The notes under the pieces: model-generated
Told to the model about the DNA's origin: nothing
Database searches by the model: none
Seen by the model: the letters and a program-made list of their open reading frames with translations, nothing else
DNA from: Chryseobacterium wanjuense
Lineage (GTDB): Bacteria > Bacteroidota > Bacteroidia > Flavobacteriales > Weeksellaceae
Length of the DNA: 64,000 nt
Direction: 5' to 3'
Assembly: GCF_900111495.1 (NCBI RefSeq)
Contig: NZ_FOIU01000001.1
Coordinates: forward strand, 1,054,001-1,118,000
Part shown: one piece after another, positions 46,659 to 56,033 of the stretch
Numbering within the stretch: position 1 is the stretch's first letter
Layout of the letters: the number at the start of each line of letters is the position of its first letter
Position numbers and translations under genes: made by a program

Positions 46659-48521
46659 ATGAAAAAATTATTTCGTCAGTGTTTAAATAATTACAAATTG
46701 TTTTTATTAACACTTCTCCTATGGCTCCCATTTACGGTACAGGCAACGATGAGCATTGTAGCCGTTGATCCTGTAACAGGCAAAGTCGGCAGCGCGGGCT
46801 TTACATGTATATGCAATTTTAATTTGAGAAATTATATTGCATTAGTAGTACCGGGAAAAGGAACATTCAATGCTCAGGCAAGTACAAGTTTAGGTACATA
46901 TCCAAATACGCAAACCTATCTTACTTCAGGTTATAATGCTTTCGAATTGCTTAATGCAAATATTGCCTATAAAGGAGATATAAATGTTACTCAGATTCTC
47001 GCGGCAACATTAAATCCCGGAACAGGGCTGAATACAGGAAGCTCTCCCAATGCTTTTGCATTTACAGGAAATGGAAACGGAAACGTAAACTATTATAGAT
47101 ACGGACAGAATTTTGCAATCGCTGGAAATATTTTAATATCCAAAGCTGTATTGGATGATGCTTATAATGCATTTTTGAATACACCCGGTGAGCTTGAAGA
47201 CAAGCTTATGGCAGCTCTGTTGGCAGCCAAAAGACCCGGAGCAGATTCTCGTTGTTTATCCGCTGATACATCATCACATGTTGCCTATATTTCTGTAGCA
47301 AAGCCAAATGATCCTATTGATCACGGTTTTTTAGAGCTTCAATATATAAATCCTTGTGGAGTAAATAAAGAACCGGTCGATATTCTTAATACCATGTTTA
47401 TCAATTGGAAAAGAGCTAACGCAGGACTTCCGCCTATAAGCATTCCTGTTCTCAATATTACAAGTATCACTACAAACAGACAGCCTTCAGGTGATAGGGG
47501 ATACACATTAGATGGTGATAGAATGATCGATGCAAGAGCAAAACTTTTGAATGCAGATAATTTCGGAATGTATGGATATACACAAGCCAAAGTTAATATT
47601 ACCGATGCTTTTGCTGTTCAAGGCTCTATGACACAGGCTGCTCTTAATAATTTATCAACAGATATGCTGTTTATAGGAAGTTTTAATAAAACCATTTTAG
47701 GTGCTGCCAATGGTTTTACACCCAATGAAATCAACGAAGTATATAACTGGTCTTTAGGAAATAATAAAACCGTTTTTTTATTTGAAAGCGGTGCAGATTG
47801 GAGTTCTTTCTTTTCAAAATGGGGGTATGAAGTAACTCCCGAAGTATCAAACCCCAACAAGCAATTTGCGGCAAACAGCACTCTGGATGTAAGCAAAAAA
47901 ATATTTAACGGACCTTTTAGAAATGTCGCCGGTTTTAATCAGGGGGGTGGTCTTCAGGGATATTTTTCCAAAATGCCATCCAATGCGATTGTTTTGGCGG
48001 TTAACAATTCCAACAAGCCGGTTTTGGTATTTGACTGTAATACAAAGGATATTATTTGTGCAGACACAGATGCAGTGACAGCATTAGGAGGGATTACTGC
48101 AGGAAACGTTGTTACTAATGATAACGACAGGTTTTTGGCAAATTTAATTAATCTTGCTCTGGAAATTAAAAATAATCAAATTACGCTGCCTGCCTGTGGA
48201 AGCGCTGCAAAACAAGCACAAATACCTGATGAGAAGCCGACTTCTGCTATTTTATCGGATAATAGTGAAGAGATGAAAGTATATCCTAATCCGGCAGGAA
48301 ATTCATTCACCATCGATCTGCATATATTTAAAAATCAAAAATTAAATATTGACCTCTACAACCAAAATTATATTCTTCTGCGTACAAAATCAGTGCTGAA
48401 AAAAGAAGATAAACAAACGGTGAAAATTGATGCACACGACCTTCCGGAAGGCGTATTGTATGTAGTAGTTTCGGATCAGGAAAATAAAAAAGTTACCCAA
48501 AAACTTATCATTAAACATTAA
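46659..48521 (+). CDS. T9SS-exported DUF1028 (Ntn-hydrolase-like) protein
   Basis: A 620-aa exported protein (ATG at 46659; another ATG lies 15 nt upstream). Signal peptide ends in TVQA, followed directly by TMSIVAVDPVTGKVGSAG, the conserved start of DUF1028, a domain grouped with Ntn hydrolases. Cleavage after VQA would leave Thr as residue 1. DUF1028 extends to about 240; the middle (about 250-520, ending in GIT..VVTNDNDRFLANL) is unassigned. The C-terminal 80 residues (VYPNPAGNSFTIDL... to VTQKLIIKH) are a type A T9SS sorting domain, so it should be secreted or surface-bound. Own terminator. Confidence 0.82.
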   Translation: MKKLFRQCLNNYKLFLLTLLLWLPFTVQATMSIVAVDPVTGKVGSAGFTCICNFNLRNYIALVVPGKGTFNAQASTSLGTYPNTQTYLTSGYNAFELLNANIAYKGDINVTQILAATLNPGTGLNTGSSPNAFAFTGNGNGNVNYYRYGQNFAIAGNILISKAVLDDAYNAFLNTPGELEDKLMAALLAAKRPGADSRCLSADTSSHVAYISVAKPNDPIDHGFLELQYINPCGVNKEPVDILNTMFINWKRANAGLPPISIPVLNITSITTNRQPSGDRGYTLDGDRMIDARAKLLNADNFGMYGYTQAKVNITDAFAVQGSMTQAALNNLSTDMLFIGSFNKTILGAANGFTPNEINEVYNWSLGNNKTVFLFESGADWSSFFSKWGYEVTPEVSNPNKQFAANSTLDVSKKIFNGPFRNVAGFNQGGGLQGYFSKMPSNAIVLAVNNSNKPVLVFDCNTKDIICADTDAVTALGGITAGNVVTNDNDRFLANLINLALEIKNNQITLPACGSAAKQAQIPDEKPTSAILSDNSEEMKVYPNPAGNSFTIDLHIFKNQKLNIDLYNQNYILLRTKSVLKKEDKQTVKIDAHDLPEGVLYVVVSDQENKKVTQKLIIKH

Positions 48522-48644
48522 GGGAACAATTTCAAAAGAAACTTCCATTTTTCTGAATTAATAATTAAATAAATATTTTTTAAATTAAATATTTTGATAG
48601 TATATTATAAAATAAGATTAGCATTTTAAAATAATTTATTATTG

Positions 48645-48674
48645 AGAACCTTAAAAAATTAAGGTTCTTTTTTT
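48645..48674 (+). terminator. Terminator of the DUF1028 gene
   Basis: AGAACCTTAA (48645-48654) pairs with TTAAGGTTCT (48659-48668), followed by a T run. Confidence 0.85.
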
Positions 48675-48775
48675 ATTTCACTAGGTGCTGCAAATTTTCA
48701 CATAGATTATTAATTGTACATTTGTCGCTGGAAAAAATACAAATAAAAAAATCTTATCGGTTTAATAGCTTACTT

Positions 48776-50380
48776 ATGAATTTTCAGCCCTTAAAATTAA
48801 CTCTAATATCAAGTTTTTTAATCGCTTCAGTCGCTTCATGTACGGTTCAGAAAACCAGCCAGCCATCAGTTTCGAAAAAAACGACAGTAAAAGCACCTGT
48901 AAATATATCTAAAACTAAAGATTCTGTTACTGTAAAATCAGCAAAACCTCCTATAGAGGAAATTTTCAGAACCAATCTTCCCGAAATCAAAAGAGAATTT
49001 CGCGGAGCATGGGTTGCAAGTGTGGCAAACATCAACTGGCCTTCAAGAAATAACTTAACCGTTGATGAGCAAAAAGCGGAAGCCATCAATATGCTGAATA
49101 TGTTGAAAAACAACAATTTCAACGCAGTGATTTTTCAGGTACGTCCATCTGCAGATGCTTTGTACACGAGTAATCTCGAGCCGTGGTCATATTTTTTAAC
49201 AGGCGAAACGGGAAGATCTCCTTACCCAAACTATGATCCGTTGCAATTTTGGATCGATGAGGCTCACAAAAGAGGGTTGGAGCTTCATGTCTGGTTAAAT
49301 CCTTACCGTGCCCATCACACCAACGGTGGTTCACCGAACAGCTTGTCTATGGCAAACAAACTTTCAGATATCGTGGTAAGGCTTAAAAACGGCATGTATT
49401 GGTTTGATCCCTCAAATCCTAAAACACAGGGTCACGTCTCGAATGTAGTAAAAGATATTGTAAAAAGATATGATATTGATGCGGTGCATTTTGATGATTA
49501 TTTTTATCCGTATGCAACGTACAACAAAGGAGCAGATTTCCCTGATAATGCAAGCTGGAACGAATATGTAAGAAACGGAGGAACATTAACGAGGGCAGAC
49601 TGGAGAAGAGACAATGTGAATAAATTTGTCGAAAGAATCTACAAAGAAATCCACGCAGAAAAAAATTATGTGAAATTCGGAATCAGTCCGTTCGGAATCT
49701 GGAAACCTGGTTATCCTGCAGGTATTGTGGGATCTTCTCAATATGACGAGCTGTTTGCAGATGCTAAATTATGGTTAAATAAAGGTTGGGTAGATTATTT
49801 TTCTCCTCAATTATACTGGCCGATTGACTCTCAGGGACAAGGATTTGCCGCTTTGTTGAACTGGTGGGAATCGGAAAATACCATAAAACGCCATCTTTGG
49901 CCGGGATTAAATACCGTTGAAATTAAAGTTTCAGACCGTCCGACGGAGATTAAAAACCAGATTGATCTTTCAAGACAGATTTTAGGAAAAGATGCAGGGG
50001 AAATTCACTGGAGTATTGCAGGATTAACGAAAAATGCAAACATGCTTCCTACTTTGAAAAACGGACCTTATAAAGAGAAAGCCTTAGTTCCGAAAACTCC
50101 CTGGCTGAAGGCGATTCCTTTGCAGACACCGACTTTATTCATCACAGATAACGGAAGTTTTGCCAAAACAAATTGGAGTGTAAAAAATATCGGCGATGTT
50201 TTCCAATGGGTACTTTTCACCCAATACAACGGTATTTGGGAAACAGAAATCTTGACACTGGATCAGCTGTCTAAAGATATTCCGAAGTTTAAAGATGGTA
50301 AAACATTGAATGCCATTGCCATCAAAGCCATCGACAGACTTGGAAATGAAAGCGATTATTTAGCTAAAAAAGTGAAATAA
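48776..50380 (+). CDS. Family 10-like glycosyl hydrolase lipoprotein (GHL10/DUF187)
   Basis: A 534-aa lipoprotein, ATG at 48776, with lipobox ending SVASC (Cys22). After a Ser/Lys/Thr linker comes the GHL10 barrel: FRGAWVASVANINWPS, FNAVIFQVRPSADALY, LELHVWLNPYRAHHT, AVHFDDYFYPY, FGISPFGIWKPG and VDYFSPQLYWP, all signature blocks. C-terminal domain beyond 430 is strand-rich. Homologs act on cell-wall glycans or polysaccharides; substrate unknown here. Good terminator downstream. Confidence 0.9.
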   Translation: MNFQPLKLTLISSFLIASVASCTVQKTSQPSVSKKTTVKAPVNISKTKDSVTVKSAKPPIEEIFRTNLPEIKREFRGAWVASVANINWPSRNNLTVDEQKAEAINMLNMLKNNNFNAVIFQVRPSADALYTSNLEPWSYFLTGETGRSPYPNYDPLQFWIDEAHKRGLELHVWLNPYRAHHTNGGSPNSLSMANKLSDIVVRLKNGMYWFDPSNPKTQGHVSNVVKDIVKRYDIDAVHFDDYFYPYATYNKGADFPDNASWNEYVRNGGTLTRADWRRDNVNKFVERIYKEIHAEKNYVKFGISPFGIWKPGYPAGIVGSSQYDELFADAKLWLNKGWVDYFSPQLYWPIDSQGQGFAALLNWWESENTIKRHLWPGLNTVEIKVSDRPTEIKNQIDLSRQILGKDAGEIHWSIAGLTKNANMLPTLKNGPYKEKALVPKTPWLKAIPLQTPTLFITDNGSFAKTNWSVKNIGDVFQWVLFTQYNGIWETEILTLDQLSKDIPKFKDGKTLNAIAIKAIDRLGNESDYLAKKVK

Positions 50381-50420
50381 TATAATGCTAATCGCAAAAT
50401 ATTAGCTTAAAAATAAATAG

Positions 50421-50450
50421 AAACCGGTTCAGAATGAGCTGGTTTTTATT
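50421..50450 (+). terminator. Terminator of the GHL10 gene
   Basis: AAACCGG (50421-50427) and CTGGTTT (50439-50445) pair with one G-T, followed by TTATTTT. Confidence 0.7.
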
Positions 50451-50591
50451 TTAGAATAGCTATAAATTATTAACTTAAAATAAAGTATTTCAATAAATTA
50501 TAAAGCGTATTATTTAATTTGATTTAAAACAAAATCTTCTCGGAATCATTTTTGCATCTGTATATCCATAACCACACAAAAAATATGAATT

Positions 50592-51143
50592 ATGAATACT
50601 AACCGACTTTCCGCAACAATGGAAAAAGCATTGAGTGATCAGATGAATAAAGAAATTCTTGCATCACACGTTTTCTTATCTTATGGAATTTGGGCAGATG
50701 ACAAGGGCTATCAGGGAATCGCAAATTTCCTTTACAGACATGCCCAGGAAGAAAGAAATCACTCCATCAAGTTTATGGAATATGTTTTAAACAGAGGCGG
50801 AAAACCAAAAGTAGATGCAATTCCTGCTCCTCCGGCAGACCCGGAATCATTATCGGCCTGTTTCGAAGGGGTTTTCAAGCATGAGGTGGATAATACAACA
50901 TCCATTTACAGACTGGTAGATCTGGCGATGGAAGAAAAAGACTGGGCAACCTGGAATTTTATGCAATGGTTCGTTCAGGAGCAGATCGAAGAAGAAACGC
51001 TGGCTCAGAATTTACTTGATAAGCTGAAAATTGCCGGCGGCGACAGAGCTACAGACGAGTCATTATTTACTTTAGATAAAACGTTACAGGAGGCACCGAA
51101 CGATGTTCCCCTGGCTCAGGAAGCAACAGGCGATAATCCATAA
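50592..51143 (+). CDS. Ferritin
   Basis: A 183-aa non-haem ferritin (iron storage cage). Ferroxidase ligands are visible: Glu21 (NKEILASHVF), Glu54 and His57 (AQEERNHSIKF), and the later helix FVQEQIEEE. The last ~15 residues (EAPNDVPLAQEATGDNP) are a longer acidic tail than in E. coli FtnA. Single gene with its own terminator. Confidence 0.94.
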   Translation: MNTNRLSATMEKALSDQMNKEILASHVFLSYGIWADDKGYQGIANFLYRHAQEERNHSIKFMEYVLNRGGKPKVDAIPAPPADPESLSACFEGVFKHEVDNTTSIYRLVDLAMEEKDWATWNFMQWFVQEQIEEETLAQNLLDKLKIAGGDRATDESLFTLDKTLQEAPNDVPLAQEATGDNP

Positions 51144-51172
51144 TGGTTGCAAACGGTGAGTAAAATTTATTA

Positions 51173-51203
51173 AAATCTGTCAGAATATTGGCAGATTTTT
51201 TTA
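51173..51203 (+). terminator. Terminator of the ferritin gene
   Basis: AAATCTGTC (51173-51181) pairs with GGCAGATTT (51190-51198) and runs into T7. Confidence 0.85.
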
Positions 51204-51227
51204 TTATGAAACTCTCTTTAAAATCAC

Positions 51228-51235
51228 TATCTTTG
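51228..51235 (+). promoter_or_regulatory. -7 box of ychF
   Basis: TATCTTTG matches TAnnTTTG; 111 nt of untranslated leader follow. Confidence 0.5.
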
Positions 51236-51346
51236 CACACTCATAATTCAAGGATTAAAGTTCATCAGTTCATGTAAAGCTTGCTTTAATCTTAAACCCA
51301 GAACGCAAAACCTTGAATTTTAAATTTAAACTTTGAATTTTACAAT

Positions 51347-52438
51347 ATGAAATGTGGAATCGTAGGCTTACCAAACGTAGGTAAATCAACTCTTTTTAAC
51401 TGTTTGAGCAATGCAAAAGCTCAATCTGCAAACTATCCTTTCTGTACAATCGAACCCAATTTGGGAACGGTTTCTGTACCGGATCACAGATTGTTTGAAT
51501 TGGAAAAAATAGTAAAGCCGGAAAGAGTTTTGCCAGCTGTTGTGGAGATCGTAGATATCGCAGGTCTTGTGAAAGGAGCGAGCAAAGGGGAAGGTTTAGG
51601 AAACCAGTTCCTGGCAAATATCCGTGAGTGCGAAGCGATTATTCACGTTTTAAGATGTTTTGATAATGGAAATATCGTTCACGTAGAAGGTTCGGTAGAT
51701 CCATTGAGAGATAAAGAAATTATCGATATTGAACTTCAGTTAAAAGATTTGGAAACTGTTGGAAAAGCAGTGGAAAAAGCGAAAAAGTTCATCAAATCTG
51801 GAAAAAAAGAAGATATTTTGACGTATGAAACACTTCAGAATCTTCAAAAATTCCTGGAAGACGGTAAAAATGCAAGAGAATTTGCAACTGATGATTTCAC
51901 AAAAACGATCATTGGTGATGTTCAGTTATTGACCAATAAACCTGTTCTTTACGTTTGTAATGTGGATGAAAATTCAATTAAAAACGGAAATGAATGGATC
52001 GGCAAAATTGAGGAGATGGCTAAAAATGAAGGCGCTGAAGTTGTTGTTTTGGCTGCTCAGATCGAAGCTGATATCAATGAACTGGAAACTTATGAAGAAA
52101 GAGAAATTTTCCTTGAAGAATTGGGTCTTACAGAGCCGGGAGTTAACCGTCTCATCAGAAAAGCTTACGACCTGTTGAAGCTTCAGACGTATTTTACAGC
52201 TGGTGTGAAAGAGGTGAGAGCCTGGACAATCGGTCAAGGTTGGACGGCACCTCAGGCTGCAGGAGTAATTCACACAGATTTCGAAAAAGGGTTCATCCGT
52301 GCAGAAGTAATCAAGTATGCCGATTATATGAACTACGGTTCTGAAGCGAAAGTAAAAGAAGCCGGAAAACTTTCTGTGGAAGGCAAAGAATATGTGGTTC
52401 AGGATGGTGACATCATGCATTTCAGATTCAACGTATAA
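51347..52438 (+). CDS. ychF: Redox-regulated ATPase YchF
   Basis: A 363-aa Obg-related P-loop protein. G1 GLPNVGKSTLFNCL, switch DIAGLVKGASKGEGLGNQFL and the altered G4 (CNVDEN instead of NKxD) that makes YchF prefer ATP. C-terminal TGS domain (VRAWTIGQGWTAPQAAGVIHTDFEKGFIRAEV) ends VQDGDIMHFRFNV. Binds ribosomes and acts in stress responses in other bacteria. Confidence 0.96.
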   Translation: MKCGIVGLPNVGKSTLFNCLSNAKAQSANYPFCTIEPNLGTVSVPDHRLFELEKIVKPERVLPAVVEIVDIAGLVKGASKGEGLGNQFLANIRECEAIIHVLRCFDNGNIVHVEGSVDPLRDKEIIDIELQLKDLETVGKAVEKAKKFIKSGKKEDILTYETLQNLQKFLEDGKNAREFATDDFTKTIIGDVQLLTNKPVLYVCNVDENSIKNGNEWIGKIEEMAKNEGAEVVVLAAQIEADINELETYEEREIFLEELGLTEPGVNRLIRKAYDLLKLQTYFTAGVKEVRAWTIGQGWTAPQAAGVIHTDFEKGFIRAEVIKYADYMNYGSEAKVKEAGKLSVEGKEYVVQDGDIMHFRFNV

Positions 52439-52464
52439 GAAAAATATTAAAGTTAGTTATAATT

Positions 52465-52502
52465 AAAAAGCGCTTTCAATGAATTTTGAGAGCGCTTTTT
52501 GC
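52465..52502 (+). terminator. Terminator of ychF
   Basis: AAAAAGCGCT (52465-52474) pairs with AGCGCTTTTT (52491-52500). Confidence 0.8.
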
Positions 52503-52718
52503 TGCGATTTATTTAAAATTAAATTATATCAGTTTGAATTAAGAAAAATAAAACTTTAGACTTACTCAGCTAAGATTTCCGCTATCATTAGCTGAACAGA
52601 GTGCCCTTGCGAACAGAAATAAAAACATTCATTTTAATTATAACCTTGCGGTCGTCACGTTTAAAACTTAATACTTTGTAAAACTAATCTTAACCTAAAC
52701 CTAAACTAAATAAGTTCG
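52503..52718. other. Intergenic stretch before the AraC-type gene
   Basis: No gene seen. Contains a CAGCTAA/TTAGCTG hairpin (52567-52594) and ACTTACTCAG (52560-52569), a sequence also found before the lipoprotein gene at 56034. Confidence 0.45.
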
Positions 52719-52726
52719 TATATTTG
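52719..52726 (+). promoter_or_regulatory. -7 box of the AraC-type gene
   Basis: TATATTTG, 20 nt before the ATG; no clear -33 TTG. Confidence 0.5.
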
Positions 52727-52745
52727 ATTTTTACAAATCATCATC

Positions 52746-53693
52746 ATGGAAAAAACGGCTCATACTTCATACACATCCCTGGAAGATTTCTACCAGGAAA
52801 TGACCGAAAAGCTGGGAAAAGACCTGGAAAGCATTTTTCCCAAAGGACTTCACAAAGATATCGGACATTTTAATGTCTTTGATATTGCCCAAACTATTGA
52901 GAAAGCCAGACTGACTTCCGAGATGCCCTACAACAGGAGAAAATATTATAAAATCAGCCTGATAAGAGGGAAAAACAGAGCAGAATATGCCGATAAAATA
53001 ATTTCTGTAAAAAAGAATGCTTTATTGTTTGCCACACCTAAAGTTCCATACCATTGGGTTCCCGAAGATCCCAATCAGTCGGGGAGTTTTTGTGTGTTTA
53101 CGGAAGATTTTTTTATTAAAAATAAATCACATAATACGCTGGAAGATCTGCCGATATTTCAGCCGGGAAATATTCCGATTTTTGAGATTGATGATGAGTT
53201 GGCAGATGAAATCGAACAGCTTTTTACCAAGATTAAAAAAGAAATAGAATCCGAGTATATTTTTAAATATGACCTGATCAGAAATTATGTTCTGGAGCTG
53301 ATTCATTACGGACAGAAATTACAGCCTGCTGCAACGCTTTCCACGTCCAATGATGCTTCTCTGCGCGTCGTTTCTTTGTTCATCGAATTGCTGGAAAGGC
53401 AGTTCCCGATTGAGTCCACAGAAAACAGGCTTCAGCTGAAAACAGCGAAAGATTATGCCGACAGACTGGCGGTTCATGTGAATTATTTAAATAAAAAATT
53501 AAAGGAAAGTACCGGAAAAACCACAACAGAATTCATTGCAGACCGGTTGATTCAGGAAGCGAAAATCCTTTTAAGGCAAACAAAATGGAATGTCTCCGAA
53601 ATTTCCTATGCCTTAGGTTTTGAGGAAATCGCTCATTTTTCAAACTTTTTTAAAAAGAAAACAACGTTCACTCCACTGGAATTTCGTTCATGA
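52746..53693 (+). CDS. AraC family transcriptional regulator
   Basis: A 315-aa regulator: N-terminal cupin-like sensing domain (KISLIRGKNRAEYADKIISVKKNALLFATPKVPYHW, about 60-95) and C-terminal double helix-turn-helix (TAKDYADRLAVHVNYLNKKLKESTGK, then WNVSEISYALGFEEIAHFSNFFKKKTTFTPLEFR). The short-chain dehydrogenase gene follows 87 nt downstream on the same strand and is its likely target, a common arrangement in flavobacteria. Confidence 0.92.
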   Translation: MEKTAHTSYTSLEDFYQEMTEKLGKDLESIFPKGLHKDIGHFNVFDIAQTIEKARLTSEMPYNRRKYYKISLIRGKNRAEYADKIISVKKNALLFATPKVPYHWVPEDPNQSGSFCVFTEDFFIKNKSHNTLEDLPIFQPGNIPIFEIDDELADEIEQLFTKIKKEIESEYIFKYDLIRNYVLELIHYGQKLQPAATLSTSNDASLRVVSLFIELLERQFPIESTENRLQLKTAKDYADRLAVHVNYLNKKLKESTGKTTTEFIADRLIQEAKILLRQTKWNVSEISYALGFEEIAHFSNFFKKKTTFTPLEFRS

Positions 53694-53780
53694 TTTGAAT
53701 TTTGCAAATTTCAGATTGATTCAAGCAAACAAACAGATTGAAAATTGCCGCAACTTTGTATCATCAAAATAACAAAACAA

Positions 53781-54545
53781 ATGAGTACAAAAACAAAAAT
53801 CGCATTAGTAACCGGTGGAAGCCGCGGATTGGGAAGAAATTCAGCTATTAAAATCGCTCAGAAAGGCTTAGACGTTATCATCACTTACAGAAGCAACAAG
53901 GAAGAAGCCGATAAAGTGGTGGAAGAAATTCAAAGGTTGGGGCAGAAAGCAATTGCTTATCAATTAGATACTAAAGATATTAAAAACTTTGATGCTTTTG
54001 TAAAGCAGGTGGGTGATCATCTTGAAGAAAATACGGGAAGCAGAAACATCGATTACCTGATCAATAATGCAGGAACTTCTCTGCACGCTTCAATTTCAGA
54101 CGTTACGGAAGAGCAGCTTGATGATGTGGTAGATATTCACTTCAAAGGAATATTTTTCTTGACGCAGAAATTTTTACCATTCATTAACAACGGTGGAGGA
54201 ATTGTGAATATTTCATCAGGATTGGCAAGATTTGCTACACCGGGATATGCTGTATACGGTGGCATTAAAGCCGGAATTGAAATGCTTACAAAATATATGG
54301 CTAAAGAATTGGGATCAAGACAGATCAAAGCCAACGTTGTTGCTCCGGGTGCTATTGAAACGGATTTCGGAGGCGGAGCGGTGAGAGACCTGAAAGAAGT
54401 AAATAATACCATTGCAAGTGTAACCGCTTTAGGCAGAGCTGGTGTTCCAGACGATATCGGTGGAGTGGTAGCGTTTTTGTGTACTGAAGATGCAAGATGG
54501 ATCAACGGACAGAGAATCGAGGTTTCCGGTGGGATGTTTTTATAA
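53781..54545 (+). CDS. SDR family oxidoreductase
   Basis: A 254-aa NAD(P)-dependent short-chain dehydrogenase (ATG at 53781). Motifs: TGGSRGLG cofactor loop, NNAGTS, catalytic Ser in NISSGLA and Tyr/Lys in YAVYGGIKAG, then VAPGAIETDF and the C-terminal GQRIEVSGGMFL. Substrate unknown. Induction by the upstream AraC-type regulator is likely. Confidence 0.9.
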   Translation: MSTKTKIALVTGGSRGLGRNSAIKIAQKGLDVIITYRSNKEEADKVVEEIQRLGQKAIAYQLDTKDIKNFDAFVKQVGDHLEENTGSRNIDYLINNAGTSLHASISDVTEEQLDDVVDIHFKGIFFLTQKFLPFINNGGGIVNISSGLARFATPGYAVYGGIKAGIEMLTKYMAKELGSRQIKANVVAPGAIETDFGGGAVRDLKEVNNTIASVTALGRAGVPDDIGGVVAFLCTEDARWINGQRIEVSGGMFL

Positions 54546-54573
54546 GATTTCTGGAAATTTCCAATAAATTTTT

Positions 54574-54638
54574 CTCTCGCAGATTTTGCAGATTATTGTG
54601 TTAAAAAAAATCTGCTCAATCTGCAAAATCTGCGAGAG
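54574..54638. repeat. Perfect 21-bp inverted repeat (terminator or REP-like element)
   Basis: Positions 54574-54594 and 54618-54638 are exact reverse complements with a 23-nt loop. Each arm carries the GCAGATTTTGCAGAT phrase. It sits between two converging genes, so it can end both, but it has no long T tract and the arms are longer than in the other terminators here. From memory similar GCAGATTT...GCAGATT repeats are spread in Chryseobacterium genomes. Confidence 0.65.
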
Positions 54639-54649
54639 TATAAAATATT

Positions 54650-55798
54650 TTAAAGTTTGCTCAAATTCTCGATCGCCCTTTCCAACGTCTCCTGTTTTTT
54701 AGCAAAACAAAGCCTTATCACATTTTCATTCAATTTATTTTTATAAAAAGATGAAAACGGAACACTCGCAACTTTATGAGTAATAGTGAGTTCACTCGCG
54801 AAATCAAAATCATTTTTATCAGAAATTTTATCATATTTCAGCGCCTGAAAATAGGTTCCTTCACAATCCAGCAATTCAAAAGAAGTTGAGGCTAAACCTT
54901 GTCTCAAAAAATTTCTTTTTTCCTGGAAAAACTGGTTGAGATAGTTGTAATGATCAGGATTTTTCATGTATTCGGCTAATGCCATCTGAATCGGAGTATT
55001 CACCGAAAAAACATTGAATTGATGCACTTTTCTGAATTCATCTGTCAACATTTTCGGAGCCGCACAATAGCCCACTTTCCAGCCGGTAACATGGAATAAT
55101 TTTCCGAAAGAAGCGACTAAAAGACTCCTGTTTTTCAGTTCGGGATATTTGCAGATGCTTAAATGCTGTTTTCCATCAAAAACAATATTTTCATAGACTT
55201 CATCACTTAAAATAAGAATTGAAGTTCCTTCTACAATTTTTATCAATTCCTGAATATCATTTTCTTTTAAAATCTTCCCGGAAGGGTTATTCGGATTGTT
55301 CAGAATGATCATTTTTGTCTTATCCGAAACGAGATTTTTTACAACATTCCAGTCGATTTCGTAGTCGGGAGCTTTCATTTCAAAACGCTTTACAATTCCT
55401 CCGAAAAGCTCTACCGTAGGCTCATAGCAATCATAAGCCGGTTCAAAAATAATGACTTCATCATCTTTTTTCACAAAAGTAGCGATCGCGGTAAAAATAG
55501 CCTGGGTTCCACCTGCAGTTACCGTTATTTCCGTGTCGGGATGATAGATCGCCTGATGAGAATTTTCTATTTTTCGGGCAATTTCTTCCTTTAAAACCAT
55601 CATTCCGCCCATGGGAGCATATTGATTAAAGCCTTTTTTAATGAAATGATCTACATGATCCAACAGCTCAGCATCAGGCATAAAATCGGGGAATCCCTGT
55701 GAAAGGTTGATGGCTTCGTTTTCGTTGGCCAATTGAGTCATTTGACTGAAAATAGTCGTTCCTACATTGGAAAGCTTCGATAAAGGAAGTTGTATCAT
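54650..55798 (-). CDS. PLP aminotransferase, methionine/kynurenine type (YbdL-like)
   Basis: A 382-aa fold-type I aminotransferase. NLSQGFPDF near residue 35, QYAPMGG, NNPNNPSGKI near 170, and the PLP lysine in SFGKLFHVTGWKVGY (about residue 235). The N-terminal pattern and length match YbdL-like methionine aminotransferases / kynurenine aminotransferases, used for 2-oxo-4-methylthiobutyrate in methionine recycling. Exact substrate inferred from family only. Confidence 0.88.
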   Translation of the reverse strand: MIQLPLSKLSNVGTTIFSQMTQLANENEAINLSQGFPDFMPDAELLDHVDHFIKKGFNQYAPMGGMMVLKEEIARKIENSHQAIYHPDTEITVTAGGTQAIFTAIATFVKKDDEVIIFEPAYDCYEPTVELFGGIVKRFEMKAPDYEIDWNVVKNLVSDKTKMIILNNPNNPSGKILKENDIQELIKIVEGTSILILSDEVYENIVFDGKQHLSICKYPELKNRSLLVASFGKLFHVTGWKVGYCAAPKMLTDEFRKVHQFNVFSVNTPIQMALAEYMKNPDHYNYLNQFFQEKRNFLRQGLASTSFELLDCEGTYFQALKYDKISDKNDFDFASELTITHKVASVPFSSFYKNKLNENVIRLCFAKKQETLERAIENLSKL

Positions 55799-55935
55799 TA
55801 AAACAAATTTTTAATTGTTTCGAATTTAATTTATTTTTTTAAAATAAAGATTAATTTGTCTGAACTTTATTTCCTTTTTTGAGCATTGGTTTAAGGTTTA
55901 AGATTTTTTAATAAAACGTTTACAAACTAAAAACT

Positions 55936-55969
55936 ACACTTACTCAGTGATCTGTTACACTTATTAAGT
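55936..55969 (+). repeat. Two ACACTTAyTmAGT sites 21 bp apart
   Basis: ACACTTACTCAGT (55936-55948) and ACACTTATTAAGT (55957-55969) are direct repeats with a two-helical-turn period, 65-98 nt before the lipoprotein ATG: a possible regulator binding site. Confidence 0.45.
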
Positions 55970-56033
55970 CTAGTTTATTTTTAAAGGCTCCATATTCTCA
56001 CATTTGCAAATAAATAAATTAAAAATACAAAAA

